This document shows, one piece after another, positions 29,915-40,128 of a DNA stretch of 64,000 bases. How positions within the stretch are numbered: position 1 is the first letter of the stretch; each line of letters starts with the position of its first letter. Source of the DNA: Rhynchopus euleeides (lineage: Eukaryota > Euglenozoa > Diplonemea > Diplonemida > Diplonemidae); assembly GCA_963210315.1 (NCBI GenBank), contig OY723299.1, positions 1,798,001 to 1,862,000 on the forward strand. Reading direction: 5' to 3'. A program made the position numbers and the translations under genes. Under the pieces are notes generated by a model, which was not told where the DNA came from, did no database searches, and saw only the letters and a program-made list of their open reading frames with translations.

Positions 29915-31142
29915 TAGGGGGGGGGGGTGGGCTGGGGTGTCGGGTTCTCCCAAAGTGTGTGGTGTTATGATATGTCATACATCCCCTCAGCTGCCCCAGG
30001 AAGGGGGGAGGTTGGGGAGGGGCATGCTTGTTGCTGCAGGCAGAGAGGGCTGTGAGGCGCCACACCCGCTCCCATTGTATCACGCTCGTTCGTATTGTGT
30101 GTGGCTTGGGTTGGCGCGCTGGCTTCTGCATGCAGTGGATATCCCCCGTGGCGAAAAAATTTTTTTTCTCCCAAAAAAAAATATTTCTGGAAATCAGCTT
30201 GGCGAAAAAAAATATTTTCGCCACGGGATTTTTGGCTGGGGGGAAAAAAAGTCCGAGTTTCCCTGGAGGTCAGATTTCTTTTCAACTATTTCTCAAAGCC
30301 CCGAACGCACAGCAGGCCAAGCTGGTCGATACATCGACAGCGAAATTTGTGTCCTCTTTTGGAGTTCACGACTGTGTCAAAGGCAGGCACAGGAGGACGC
30401 TCTGGTTGCGCAGTGGACGACGTTGAAGACTATGCTTTGCCAGTTCCGTCAAGAAGTTGCTAACAGTCACGTACACTTTGGTTGTTTATGGTTTACACTT
30501 CCCCGCAAGACTTGCTCGATGATGTCCTCAAGTATGCGAGGATATTTGGAGTCCGGCCTCTCAGTTTCCGCTGCGGGCTTCATTTGATGACATTCAGGTC
30601 ATCCAGACGGACAAAATAATGCAGAGGAAGACCTCGTTCGGGCAGTTTGGCAACGGCAAGTACGGGCGGAGGTTCCAGAAGGGCGGGGCAGGGCATGACT
30701 GACCGAGCGGGTTGAGGTTTCGGCGCCCGAAGGACGCCGAAAAAAATTGAGGGGTAAAAAAAAATTCTGGCAAAATCGAGGGTCGAGAAAATTTTTTCGC
30801 CACCGGAAAAACCAGATTTTGGTGTCAGGATACAGCCTGTCTGCATGGGGAAAAAAAACTGCATCCCGGAGTTGTCCCCGGGAGGGCATGCACAACTTGA
30901 GAACCCCGAGCCGCTCCTCCGATGCGGTCTTCATTCTGTGGTAGAGTGGGGGGCCGCTTCTTGAAGATGAACAACACGACCACCGCCACGACCCCTTGAT
31001 AGCAACTCTGTGTGTGATCTGCCCCACACACCACCCCCCCTCCGCAGAGACAGTGAAGGAGGAGAGAGCCTCGGGCCCTGTGCTGTGGACCTCGCCGCAT
31101 CTCTTTCTCTGTTGTTCACTGCCCCTGTGGGCCTCCGCACCA
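29915..31142. other. Intergenic with A/T-run hairpins
   Basis: No gene. An inverted pair 'cccgtggcgaaaaaa' (30137) and 'ttttcgccacggg' (30219) brackets A/T runs. At 30718-30742 a hairpin cggcg-cccgaagg-acgccg of the GAA-loop type is flanked by A and T runs, followed by 'ttttttcgccaccgg' near 30790. Confidence 0.5.
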
Positions 31143-31460
31143 ATGAAGCTGAAACAGCAGAGGGGGTTGATGCGGGAGGACCTGAACCACATCCTGCGTG
31201 TCGGCGCGTTCCTGCTGTTTGGGCACGGCGCCCTGCTTGCGGTGCACTATATGGGGTATGCCAGCACGCTGACGGTTGCCCTGCTGTGGGCGTTTCTGAT
31301 CCGGACCTGCTGGAGGTCTGTCGAGCGGGAAGCCGATCTGATGTTCAAGGCGCAGGACACATTCCAGAACCGCCAGCTCGAGAGGGAGGAGCTGAAGAAG
31401 GCTGCGCGGGCGTCCCTCGTCAACGAGGTGGATGAGTCTGACCACGCCAAGAAGGACTGA
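31143..31460 (+). CDS. Small membrane protein, unknown
   Basis: 105 residues from the ATG at 31143, chosen because it follows a pyrimidine-rich leader; the frame is open upstream without a good start. A basic N-terminus (MKLKQQRGLMREDL) is followed by two hydrophobic segments (about residues 19-36 and 40-58, VGAFLLFGHGALLAVHYMGY and TLTVALLWAFLIRTCW) and a charged helical tail rich in Glu, Lys and Arg. It resembles small two-helix organelle membrane subunits, but I do not recognise a family. The G/C-rich third positions support a real gene. Confidence 0.6.
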   Translation: MKLKQQRGLMREDLNHILRVGAFLLFGHGALLAVHYMGYASTLTVALLWAFLIRTCWRSVEREADLMFKAQDTFQNRQLEREELKKAARASLVNEVDESDHAKKD

Positions 31461-32530
31461 GAAAGGCAAGGCAACTCCGCTCCGCCTTGCCGTGGGGCTG
31501 CTGCTCCCCTCTGATTTCGAAGGGCGGTGCGAAGGAGCTCACGCAGCGAAGCGTGACTCACTGCAGCTGAAGCGGCAGGAGTTCTTCCCACCCTGGGTCC
31601 TTCACACCGGATGCGAATGGGGCATCCTGGCGCTGCCTAGCCTGCAGAGCTGCAGTGAACCCCAAACGCCCATCATCTCTAGCCTTGTCACAGCACAGCC
31701 AACGTCTCTGCCATCGCAAACTCATCCCGCCTGTAGTGATGTGGCGGTGGGTGAGACCGTCACGGGCCACCACACCTGCCACACATGGCGGCTGCCCTGT
31801 ATGCAGAGGGGAAGATGAGGCCAGGGGAGGAAGGGTCCCCCTAGCCACCGCCTCGCCCGCCCTGCCCCCCCTGCGGTCTTTCTGTCTATTTTCTGTCGGC
31901 ACATTTGGAACGTCGTCCGCTGCAAACACCCCCAGCACACAGCATGGCGGGGTGTATTTTCTGCGAGCTCCTTGGTTGTTAACAGAGGGTTCCCGCCCTA
32001 GCCGACAAGGCATCCTGGTATTCCCCCAGGGTTGGGGAGTGGAGGGTGTAGATTCCCTTGAGGTGGCAGGTGTTGGCAACAGTTTGGTGTGAAGAATGCA
32101 CTTCGCGTGCTCTGTGGTGTGTGTGTAGACACCATATGCAGCAACATCGCGAGATCACATCAAGAGCAAGTGTTCGGTGTGTGTCTACACGAATATAAAA
32201 AGATTCACATGTGTGTGGGGAGGGGGGAGTTTTTTTCTCAGAATATGTGTTGTGCCCCTGCGCACGACGGGGTGGAGGCGGGTGTGTGTGTGTAGACACC
32301 ATATGCAGCAACATCGCTGCAACGCTGCAACGCTCTGCAAACATGCCAAACGGATCCGCCGAAAGCTTGGCCAGAACCCCCCCCCCCCCCCCCTGCCCCA
32401 CTCCCTCTGGGTTGCCCCCGCTTGTTTTATGGAATGTGCAGACGTTGCTCCTACAGACCTCGTGGGAGATGGGGGGGGCAGCTCAGCCGCCGCTATTCCG
32501 GTGCATTAGGCACCGTTCAGTGCAAAAGCT
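31461..32530. other. Intergenic with duplicated GT-rich block
   Basis: No gene. It contains the 35-bp direct repeat pair at 32116-32317 and a C-run of 16 near 32380. Confidence 0.5.
32116..32317 (+). repeat. 35-bp direct repeats around a 132-bp insert
   Basis: Bases 32116-32150 (GGTGTGTGTGTAGACACCAT to ...CAACATCGC) recur at about 32283-32317, differing only in the length of the GT tract at the left edge. The insert contains 'gtgtgtctacac', an inverted echo of 'gtgtagacac' in the repeat. Confidence 0.75.
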
Positions 32531-32951
32531 GACGTACGGAGGGGCGAAGGCAGGGAGCAAAACACGCGTCTCCTCCGGGGCCTTCTCGGCCGCCACCACA
32601 GCCTCCTCGGTGGGGCAGCCCGTCCCCAGCTCCGATGCCGCCGACTTGGGGCCGGTCGGGGGCCTCCACTACTGCCGCGGCGAAGTCATCCTCCTCCATC
32701 GCCTTGCGCAGCAACAGCATGATCCGACGTGTTGTGAACTGAGTCCACGCCTCCACGGCGGTGCTTGTCACCTCGGCCAGAACGTATCGCGCTCGCTCTT
32801 CCTCTTCCTCCTTGTCAGCCGCCACAGACTTCCACGTGGCGATGACCATCTCCCCCTGCACGGACACCGTGTTTGTGCGAAGGAGCTGGGCCACCGCAGT
32901 CATCACGCACTTTGGCGTCATGCCGAAGTTTGCGGCAAGGCACTTCGACAT
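32517..32951 (-). pseudogene. Host gene fragment bracketed by 35-bp direct repeats
   Basis: From an ATG at 32951, directly after 'tttctacttccag', a - strand frame reads MSKCLAANFGMTPKCVMTAV... through an acidic/basic helical stretch with G/C-rich third positions, clearly coding in character. Towards its 3' end the coding-like frame shifts: another frame continues as ELGTGCPTEEAVVAAEKAPEE into the direct repeat (32531-32565), which there would read VLLPAFAPPYVS. The same 35 bases recur upstream at 32997-33031. I take it for a partial, decayed or still spliced gene of unknown family, the only gene-like segment on the - strand. Confidence 0.45.
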
Positions 32952-33031
32952 CTGGAAGTAGAAACGATTTCCGCCATTGTGCGTGTGGAGTGTGTGGACG
33001 TACGGAGGGGCGAAGGCAGGGAGCAAAACAC
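32531..33031 (+). repeat. Exact 35-bp direct repeats around the gene fragment
   Basis: GACGTACGGAGGGGCGAAGG and the next 15 bases are identical at 32531-32565 and 32997-33031, with 431 bases between. Confidence 0.85.
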
Positions 33032-33351
33032 CACTCGTTGGCCTGATGAAGGGTGGTGAAGGATGCTCCAGAACCCAGGTGTGAGCACCCGCTCCCCCCA
33101 ACCTGTTATGGGTTATTTCCAAGGAGGAGGATGCCTGACTCAGGTTGCAGGCAGCGTGAGCACTGCATCTGAGGTGCTACTGCTCAGGATGACACAGTGC
33201 TTCCAGACAGCCTCTGCCCCCACTCTCCAAGCACCCCACCACATCATGCCCCCGTTGCAGTGTCTACCAGCCACAGAACACTGTCACCCCTTCAGCGTCT
33301 CACGTCAGTGCGTGCGGACCGCGGGGTTGTCGGGGAGGGGAAGAGAGGGAA

Positions 33352-34494
33352 ATGATGGACGTGTCAGTGCGTCATGTCGAGAGCGGGCGGAGCTGTGTCG
33401 TCGGTGTTGCGGATGGCGGGACCGTGCTCAGCCTGAAGGCGGATGCGCTTAAGGAGATGTGCCCGGGTTCCATCAACGCAGACCGCGAGGCTGCATGCGT
33501 GGCAGTACGCGTCGAAGGGTGTGAGGAGGAGCTGGACGATGCAGAGCGTGTTGCCGACACGGGTCTGGAGGACGGGGGTGCTGTCCAGCTCGTCCCACGC
33601 TGTCCCATCGTCAAGGCCCCCGCAGTCTACTCATCGACGCATGGCAACCACATCAGGTGCATCACACTGTCGAGGTGTGGGACGCTGTGTGCTGTGTGTT
33701 ACCTCGTCGGACGCATCACTGTGTTTGACATCAGCACCGCTGCTGTGGTGGCGGACGTAACACACGCCAACAAGGCGATTATTTGCAGTGCGTTCTCTCT
33801 CTGTGGGACATGGTTGGCAACGTGCTCTGATGACGGCACCATCTGCGTGTGGCTGACTTCAACCTGGGAGCAGGTGTGCATGCTGCACCACAACAACACC
33901 AGCGTTATCAGTTCAGCGTGGACACACTGCGGACGTCTGGTGTCTGGAGACGAGAAAGGCAAAGTGCGTGTGTGGGACTTGAAGGGCATACCGAGCGCCA
34001 CAGTGCTGGAGGGTCACAACCATACTGTTAGCAGCATTGCTGTGTCGGGCACGAGGATCTTCAGCGCGTCACGTGACAAGAGCATCCGTGTGTGGGACAT
34101 CAGCACCCTCACACACACACACACCCTGGACGAGCACACTGATACGGTGAACGGAATCGCCCTGACTCAGGACGAGCAGCACCTGGTGTCGTGCTCATTT
34201 GACAAGTCACTCAAGGTGTGGTGCACAACCTCCCTCAGCTGCCTGCGTACTGTGCAACCGGACGACTATCCCTCCTCACTTGCTGTGTCACAGCCAGGTG
34301 ATGTTGTTGCAGTGAAACTCTGGTCCAGCACCGCACTGTACCGCCTCAGCACAGGTGAGTGTCTGGGGAAGGTGGACTCAGGCGGTTTTGGTGGTAGTAG
34401 TGTTGCACTCAGCCTCTGCGGGAGGTGGGTCTTCACACCAACGAACGGGCATGATTCAGTCTCTGTGTGTGCTGTGTCTTCCGCTTCACCCTGA
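33352..34494 (+). CDS. WD40 beta-propeller protein with ubiquitin-like N-terminus
   Basis: 380 residues; a second ATG follows immediately (33355). Residues 1-85 have a ubiquitin-like pattern (beta strands, a helix around LKADALKEM, and LEDGGAVQLVPR at the end). Residues about 95-375 form seven WD40 blades: each begins with a His-containing turn and hydrophobic strand (HIRCITLSRCGTL, AIICSAFSLCGTW, SVISSAWTHCGRL, TVSSIAVSGTRI, TVNGIALTQDEQH and two weaker ones) and ends in VW (CVWLTS, RVWDLK, RVWDIS, KVWCTT). Propellers bind other proteins; the partner is unknown. Codon use is less biased than in the GST or NAXE genes. A copy of its 3' end lies 0.8 kb downstream, so the family may be duplicated in tandem. 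Confidence 0.8.
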   Translation: MMDVSVRHVESGRSCVVGVADGGTVLSLKADALKEMCPGSINADREAACVAVRVEGCEEELDDAERVADTGLEDGGAVQLVPRCPIVKAPAVYSSTHGNHIRCITLSRCGTLCAVCYLVGRITVFDISTAAVVADVTHANKAIICSAFSLCGTWLATCSDDGTICVWLTSTWEQVCMLHHNNTSVISSAWTHCGRLVSGDEKGKVRVWDLKGIPSATVLEGHNHTVSSIAVSGTRIFSASRDKSIRVWDISTLTHTHTLDEHTDTVNGIALTQDEQHLVSCSFDKSLKVWCTTSLSCLRTVQPDDYPSSLAVSQPGDVVAVKLWSSTALYRLSTGECLGKVDSGGFGGSSVALSLCGRWVFTPTNGHDSVSVCAVSSASP

Positions 34495-35264
34495 GTGCAG
34501 TACCAGACGCTGTTTCCTGCCTTCTGTTGTCATCTTGTTCGTGGGACTTCGCCCAGAGATTCTGAGAAGTGCGCAAAGGTGAACCACCTCACAAACTTGC
34601 TTTCGAGCCTCGCAGCACACTGGAAGATTCAGCAGCGGAAGCTATCTCTCTTCCCCCTTTCTATCCCCCCACCGCCCACCCCCCCTCTGTCCCGTGAACC
34701 CTTCCTTTGGCACCCTTCCGTGGTGCCTGAGGGGTCGGTGGACAGCCTCTCTCTGTCAGCCGCTCCCCTCGTGTTTGCCCCTTCGCCTCACCTCTTTGAA
34801 ATAAGGATTTTCTCGGAGGAGTGTGTGTTCAACGAAGAGTAGCCGGACTGCTTCTCTGCAGTTGCTGGGCAGGGTGTGACTCTTATGACAGCAGAAGGAG
34901 CACACCCCATTCCGGGCTCGTCTGGACTCTTTTGGTGGCACGACAACATTCAGACAGCGGTCAGCTCGTGTGACAGAGGCGACAGACTCAGACTGCGGAT
35001 GCACGGTGTGCTGAGTGTTGTTCTGAAGCTGTCTCAGGGCTATGTGTGTGACGCAATGGGGAACTCTTCTGTCTAAATGCCTCATCCGACTACAATCGCT
35101 TAATGGGAGGCCCCGCCACAGAACTGATCCTCGCCAGTAGCGTGCCCCTTGGGGAAGCCTGAATGAGTGGCCTGCAGTTGTCTTGGTTTTACAGCACACG
35201 ATGGGCGGGGAATGTGTCGCGTGCCTGTTCGTGCCCTGGTGCTCCGCACTCACGACACCAGCAT

Positions 35265-35390
35265 CATCAGGGGTCTCTGTGTGTGCTGTGTCTTGTGTGT
35301 CACCCGGAGTGCAGTGTCCCTTCACCCTGTCCCCTGCCTTGTGTCCCTTCCGAACTGTTTGCGTTTGTCTCTGAGATAAGAAGAGGGCAA
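35265..35390 (+). pseudogene. Remnant of a WD40-gene 3' end
   Basis: The sequence 'tctctgtgtgtgctgtgtctt' and the following 100 bases ('caccc.gagtgcagt', 'cctgcctt.tgt', 'ttcg', 'tctgaga') align with 34460-34570, the last codons and downstream part of the WD40 gene. The propeller itself is missing. Confidence 0.55.
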
Positions 35391-35954
35391 ACGATCTCTC
35401 CCTGCAGCCTGACTGAGACTGCCCTCCGCACCCGCCCCCCCTCCCCCCTCCACAGACCCACCACACACAATTCCGCCCAACCTCTCGGCGCGGAAGGGCC
35501 TGGAAGGAGATGCTGACACCCAACCCAAAGCCCCCCCTCCTCCCCCCCCAAGCAAGGGGGCTACTGGGTGTGGTCTAACGGGTGAAGGGAGAACATTCCT
35601 GTGAGTCCTTCCACTTCTATTTCACTACCCCCCCCCCCCCCCCGAGCAAGAGGGCCCAGCTTAATACTGGGCGGCAGTGTGGGTTGGTTGTTTCCAAGGG
35701 GCCGTCCTCTCTTCAGAGAGCCCACCCCTGTAGAGCTCCCTCAACGCAGGCATGTCGCGAAGCGTCGACCGTCGACCCAGTTCCACTGGGCCGACGCAAA
35801 CCAAGGCCCGACCAAGCGTCAACCCGTTGTGCCTATGTTGCAGGCGTGTCTGTATGGTTCGATCCTGAATGGTTGCCGTGTGTTTATTCCTGTGTGGACG
35901 AGCATAACAAAGCAATTGAATGGTTGCCGTGTGTGTTTATTCCTCGTTGCACGA

Positions 35955-36109
35955 AAGCAGGGGGCGAACGCCCGACAATTGACATTCTGAAAAAGAAACT
36001 ACAGGCACGCATCGATGCATCGCCAGGCACCACCGGATGGAGGGTGGTGTCCTGCTCAGTGAAGGAGTTGAGGTGTCAGTGTCACGAGAAGAACATCAAA
36101 GCCACGTGA
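35955..36109 (+). pseudogene. Short coding-like fragment
   Basis: A frame ending at 36109 reads GGERPTIDILKKKLQARIDASPGTTGWRVV... with helical, charged character. Upstream of it the frame runs through repeat sequence, so no real start is apparent. Unknown family. Confidence 0.25.
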
Positions 36110-36340
36110 GCTGCAAACCGAGCCAGGCGAGGAGTTGTGCCGGTGTTCCCCTGCTCCCCCCCTCCAGATGGTGCAGGCGCGTCGCTTTGGCTTGGGTGTA
36201 TCCGTGCAGTGTAATCCGTGTAAAAACGTTGCTCCCACCAAATCTCTAAAATCGACAAGTTAGCGACAGACCTGCCCCCAACGGCACTACCACTACCTCC
36301 CCTCTCCCCCCACCCCCCTTTTTTTTTTGCCTTCTTTTCG

Positions 36341-37246
36341 ATGCGCCTGGCAACCCGGCTTGCCCGACCCGCGCTGCACACCCGCTGCAGCCCGCTCATC
36401 AACGCCCTGCTGCCGGCCTGCGCATCTGCCTCTGCCACCCCCCGCCAGCAGCACCGCACCCTCCACTGCAGCGCCTCCCCCTCCTCGGGAGGTGCGATGG
36501 GCGCTTCCGACGAGGCAGCGCCGGACTACCTGACGCAGGAGCAGGCGCGGGTGCTGGATGAACGGCTGATGGGCCCGGAGGGGGGGTACAGCGTGGACCA
36601 GCTGATGGAGCTGGCAGGGCTGGCCTGCGCCGTTGCTGTCGAGCGGGAATTTCCCGCGAAGGCGACCCCGGTGGTCGTCGCGTGTGGCCCTGGAAACAAC
36701 GGGGGTGACGGGCTGGTCTGCGCGAGGCACCTGGTGCAGTTCGGCTACACCGACGTTGCGGTGCTCCTCCCGAAGGAGGTGAAGCCCGATTCGCTCTACG
36801 CAAGGCTTCTCCAGCAGGCCCAGCTGCACGGCGTCGCCTTGCTTGGGGCCAGCTCTGCAGAGGATGGGTCGCTGAACGCGAGGCTGAGTCTCCCCTCGGC
36901 AGTTGTGGTGGATGCGCTCTTCGGGTTCAGCTTCCGCCCTCCCCTGCGTGATCCGTTCACGAGGGTGGTGCAGCTCATCAACGCGTCTCAGGCGGCGGTG
37001 GTGTCGGTGGACATCCCCACAGGCTGGGGTGTGGAGAGCGGGCCGCCAGCGGAGGGCGATGGTATTGCGCTGCGCCCCTCGGTGCTGGTGTCGCTCACGG
37101 CCCCGAAGCTCTGTGCGAAGAGGTTCGCTGGGGTGCATTATGTCGGGGGCAGGTTTGTGCCGAAGGGGTTTGCCCCGTTCAAACTGCCGGCGTACCCAGA
37201 AGGGTCGGACCCTGTGATGAAGCTGTCTCTGCCGTCCAGTCTGTAG
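36341..37246 (+). CDS. NAXE: NAD(P)H-hydrate epimerase
   Basis: A 301-residue protein with the YjeF N-terminal (Rossmann) fold. It has the signature GPGNNGGDG (116-124), the metal-binding Asp in VVVDALFG (Asp191), VDIPTGWGVESG (223-234) and SLTAPK (251-256). The enzyme interconverts R and S forms of damaged NAD(P)H hydrate so that the dehydratase can repair it (EC 5.1.99.6). The first 50 residues are rich in Arg, Ala, Ser and Pro with no acids, a mitochondrial presequence; the start at 36341 is supported by this and by the pyrimidine/T-rich leader before it. No partner dehydratase gene is in the window. All expected motifs are intact. Confidence 0.93.
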   Translation: MRLATRLARPALHTRCSPLINALLPACASASATPRQQHRTLHCSASPSSGGAMGASDEAAPDYLTQEQARVLDERLMGPEGGYSVDQLMELAGLACAVAVEREFPAKATPVVVACGPGNNGGDGLVCARHLVQFGYTDVAVLLPKEVKPDSLYARLLQQAQLHGVALLGASSAEDGSLNARLSLPSAVVVDALFGFSFRPPLRDPFTRVVQLINASQAAVVSVDIPTGWGVESGPPAEGDGIALRPSVLVSLTAPKLCAKRFAGVHYVGGRFVPKGFAPFKLPAYPEGSDPVMKLSLPSSL

Positions 37247-37729
37247 GGGGATGGGGTGGGGTGGGGGTAGTGCAAAAATACAAGCGTTCAAAAGTGCAAC
37301 GTTTTGGGTTCTCTTGCCTGCGTGGTGGCCGAACATTATAGGCGGCGCTTACGTTACAACGAGCTGCGACCCCAACGTGACAGGGCAGGTGGTCGGTATA
37401 GGGGGTCTTCGCTACGGGGTGCTCGTCAGTGCATGTTGGTGCATTTCCAGTTGAATTGGCTGAAAACTGACGAAGGTTGACGAAGGATAACGACCAGCGA
37501 AGACCCCCATACGCCAAAAAAAAGGGGCTCTCCCTTGCGCCACCCCACATAACCCACGCGCAAACTCCAGCTCCAACCCCATCCAACGTTAGGTCCTAGA
37601 GGATGGGGCCGGAGGCATGAGTTTTGGTTCTGCGGTTTGTGCTTTGGTTTCTTCCCTACCCATGACACCAACAACCTTCAGAAGCGTATTCGCATCTCGG
37701 GAAAAAAAAGGATAAAGGATAAAGGGACA
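37247..37729. other. Intergenic with a short TIR element
   Basis: Contains only the 108-bp element at 37401-37508; otherwise nothing recognisable. Confidence 0.5.
37401..37508. mobile_element. Short TIR element T3, 3-bp target duplication
   Basis: 108 bp from GGGGGTCTTCGCT to AGCGAAGACCCCC, flanked by ATA on both sides. Next to the right end are repeated 'gacgaagg' motifs. Its interior 'cagttgaattggctga' matches the remnant at 3278-3364 in inverse orientation. It is the compact form of the family whose large member spans 51562-57223. Confidence 0.85.
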
Positions 37730-37912
37730 ATGCCTGCGGTGGTGGAGAATACAGCCGCCAACGCCCCCCTCCTGCAGTTATGCAGGGACTATGTGGCGGC
37801 TGCCGAGGATCAAAACCTCATCCCGTGTGACGTAGCAGCCAAGCGCCTTGACAAGGCGCGCCGGGCACTGGCCCAGGCCCTGAGGGATGAAGGGTCTGAC
37901 GAGGTGGGCTGA
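37730..37912 (+). CDS. Small ORF, 60 residues, unknown
   Basis: MPAVVENTAANAPLLQLCRD... reads as one or two amphipathic helices with Arg/Lys-rich faces and an acidic tail. Third positions are G/C-rich and the ATG has a purine-rich context. It may be a real small gene or a gene fragment; no family recognised. Confidence 0.4.
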   Translation: MPAVVENTAANAPLLQLCRDYVAAAEDQNLIPCDVAAKRLDKARRALAQALRDEGSDEVG

Positions 37913-38299
37913 GGAGGTGCCTACCGCCTGTATTGTGAACAGGGCGACTGCCAGGGAATGATGCAGGTGGGTGCTTCGCTGTGCTGCTGCGGTGCGCCAT
38001 GCCATCAGGGCACTGCATGAGGGAGCAAGGATGTGCAGGATGGAACAGGCATGAATAGGACATCGCGTGAAGCAGGCAATAAACGAGGAGAATCAACACC
38101 GAACGCAAAATCATTACGACGCCGCAAGGTTCGGTGCGGCGCGAATGCGAGGCTGACTGACGCAGGCCGAGGCGGGGGCGGGCTGTTCTTCATGTTTCTG
38201 CTGTTGGGTCCCAGCAGTGGTGACAGATGTGGGGCGCTGAGGGCGCTCTGCATCCCTTCGAGTTGTGAGTGGGGCGCATGGACTTCCGTAGCCTAGTTC

Positions 38300-38588
38300 G
38301 ACAGATGCCAAAAGGAAGAGGATATTGAAATCGATAATCCCACCTGCACCGAACTCGCCTACGGTATGGGTAAACATACCGTATTCGCTCGCGAAAGTCC
38401 TTCGCACTCATTGCATCGCTCGGTGGAAGAGGAATGCCGCTGGTCCTGAGGTATGCCACCTGTCGCTTCTGCATCCTCGTTGCTGCATCCCTTCCTGACA
38501 CAGAATCTGGGAGAATAGTGACTTTCTTCCCGTGCCGATCCGAGAACGCGGTGACGACAAGATGTCGGACAGCCAGCGTTGGAGGCAC
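38300..38588 (-). pseudogene. Weak coding-like fragment
   Basis: The - strand frame from 38588 reads VVTAFSDRHGKKVTILPDSVSGRDAATRMQKRQVAYLRTSG in its first half, which looks like folded protein, and turns to noise after about 38310. It may be an exon piece or transposon remnant. Confidence 0.25.
38360..38383. repeat. Perfect hairpin TACGGTATG/CATACCGTA
   Basis: Nine-base arms around GGTAAA. Isolated palindrome; no neighbouring terminal repeats noticed. Confidence 0.6.
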
Positions 38589-39944
38589 CAGGCAGATGGC
38601 ACCTCGCCGTCACCTTGCCCTGTATCACTCATCTCCGCATTAATTACGCCGCACCGAATTATAGCGGCGTCGAAGTATTTTTCGCAACTCTATAATTCTC
38701 GTCGATGCGTTCGGTATTTTTTCCATCGTTTTTTCCCCTGCAATTTACAACATTTCTCTTTTGCATGCCCGTTTGTCTGCTCACACAAATCAGCATCAAT
38801 TAGGCTCCCTTCACTCTGTGTCAAACTGTGTCAGTTTGACCCCCTTCGAAGCAGGTCTGGCCAATTACCTGCCCTTGTGTTTTTTTTGATTGGAAACTTT
38901 CGGTGCCTTTCGCTGGATCTTGCGACCCCCACCTACACTTCATTAGAAAGCACAAAAACGGTGGGCTCTGCGCTCCAACAGAAACAATTTATCTGCATTC
39001 TCATTTGTTGTCTCGCTGCTGTCGCTTCGATCCGGCGGGGGCACAGTCTAGTTTTCGCATTTCCCCCCCCCCCCCCCCCCCCCCCCGCCCTGTTCCTTTT
39101 TCTTGACGTTTTATTTTACACGGACACGACCTCGTGGGACAACCCCCCCTCACGTGTCTGGCAATCTTATTACCTATGACAAGGCGCTCTCAACAACCGA
39201 TGGAGAAAGCCTGCCTTTTTCCTCCACCACTATGCACGGGCGTTATTTTCCAATTCGTATTGGGGCGCGCCGTGCGATGTGCCCGTCTCACCTCACTTTC
39301 TCAGAGGGGAGATTCGCGATTTTGTCGTAAAAAAATTGCGTGAGATTTTGTTTTTTGTTTGCCGAAACAGGACTTCTCCATCAGTGTCAAAAGGATAGCA
39401 GGCACGCGCTTTGGGGTAAACAAGGACAGCGGGGCTGCGTGCTGGTTTTGTTTTTTTGACAAACAAACAGTCACTTGTGGGGCCTCCCTGAAAATTAGAA
39501 CACCGACGTAAAGACTACGAATTCGGTTCATTTTCAGGGGCACACCATCAGCCCTGTCTTTTCTTGTTCTCTTCCGGACCCAAAACCTGCTGTTTCTCGG
39601 CACCCCCCTCATGAGCCTGTTCCGGTCGTACTACTTTTTTGCCAACCTGCTTCCTCTTCGTTGCCCATGCCTTTGCCCCCCACAACACCAGATGCTGTGT
39701 GCGGTGGCCACACGTGATCCCATGTGATGATGAACTCACAGGATGCCTCTCTGCGACGTGCCTTCGGGGGACGGGGAGGGGGGGCTGAACGGTACAACGT
39801 AGCAAAGCCATTCTGTTCACAGGAGGGTCTCGCTACCAAATCACAGTTTGTCACAGCTTGTTGTTTGCTGTGTTGGATTAGCGGACCCGCATCGTACATA
39901 AAGTCCACGAGAGACGAAGGCACGAGAAATGATACGCTATCTGC

Positions 39945-40008
39945 ACAGCTTGTCAGTCAATGAGGGGAAGTGAGCTCTTGCTCATTTTTCTTCTCTCACT
40001 CATTGCAG
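39945..40008 (+). repeat. Dispersed repeat family R2, short copy
   Basis: 'cttgtcagtcaatgaggggaagtgagctcttgctcatttttcttctctcactcattgcag' in pieces parallels 1341-1400; it forms an inverted pair with 40036-40128. Confidence 0.5.
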
Positions 40009-40035
40009 TTTAGGTTGGCGTGATGGCTTTCCTAT

Positions 40036-40128
40036 GGAGGCCCTCGCTACCAGATGTGACTGGGTGAGAAAAAGTGGCAGACAGCACTTCCCCTCACTGG
40101 CCGATGAGCTGTGACTGGCTGTGACTGG
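40036..40128 (-). repeat. Dispersed repeat family R2, copy 2
   Basis: Reverse complement aligns with 1333-1422 over almost its full length with scattered changes. Confidence 0.6.

Larger units (their letters stand above)
34495..36340. other. Intergenic with duplicated fragments
   Basis: Contains a relative of the intron repeat (about 34822-34905), the WD40 3' remnant (35265-35390), and a dispersed repeat ending 'atttcactaccccc' (35580-35640) shared with 7840-7897. It also holds a 28-base near-direct repeat 'atggttgccgtgtg.ttattcct' at about 35869 and 35919, a short coding-like fragment, and a C/T-rich leader before the NAXE gene. Confidence 0.5.

Noticed and set aside
36293-37336. 347-codon - strand frame over the NAXE gene
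   Set aside because: The + strand frame has every NAXE motif; the opposite frame is a GC-bias shadow.
39061-39088. Long C and G homopolymers as features
   Set aside because: Runs of 10-25 C or G are scattered throughout; length is unreliable in assembly and no function is implied.
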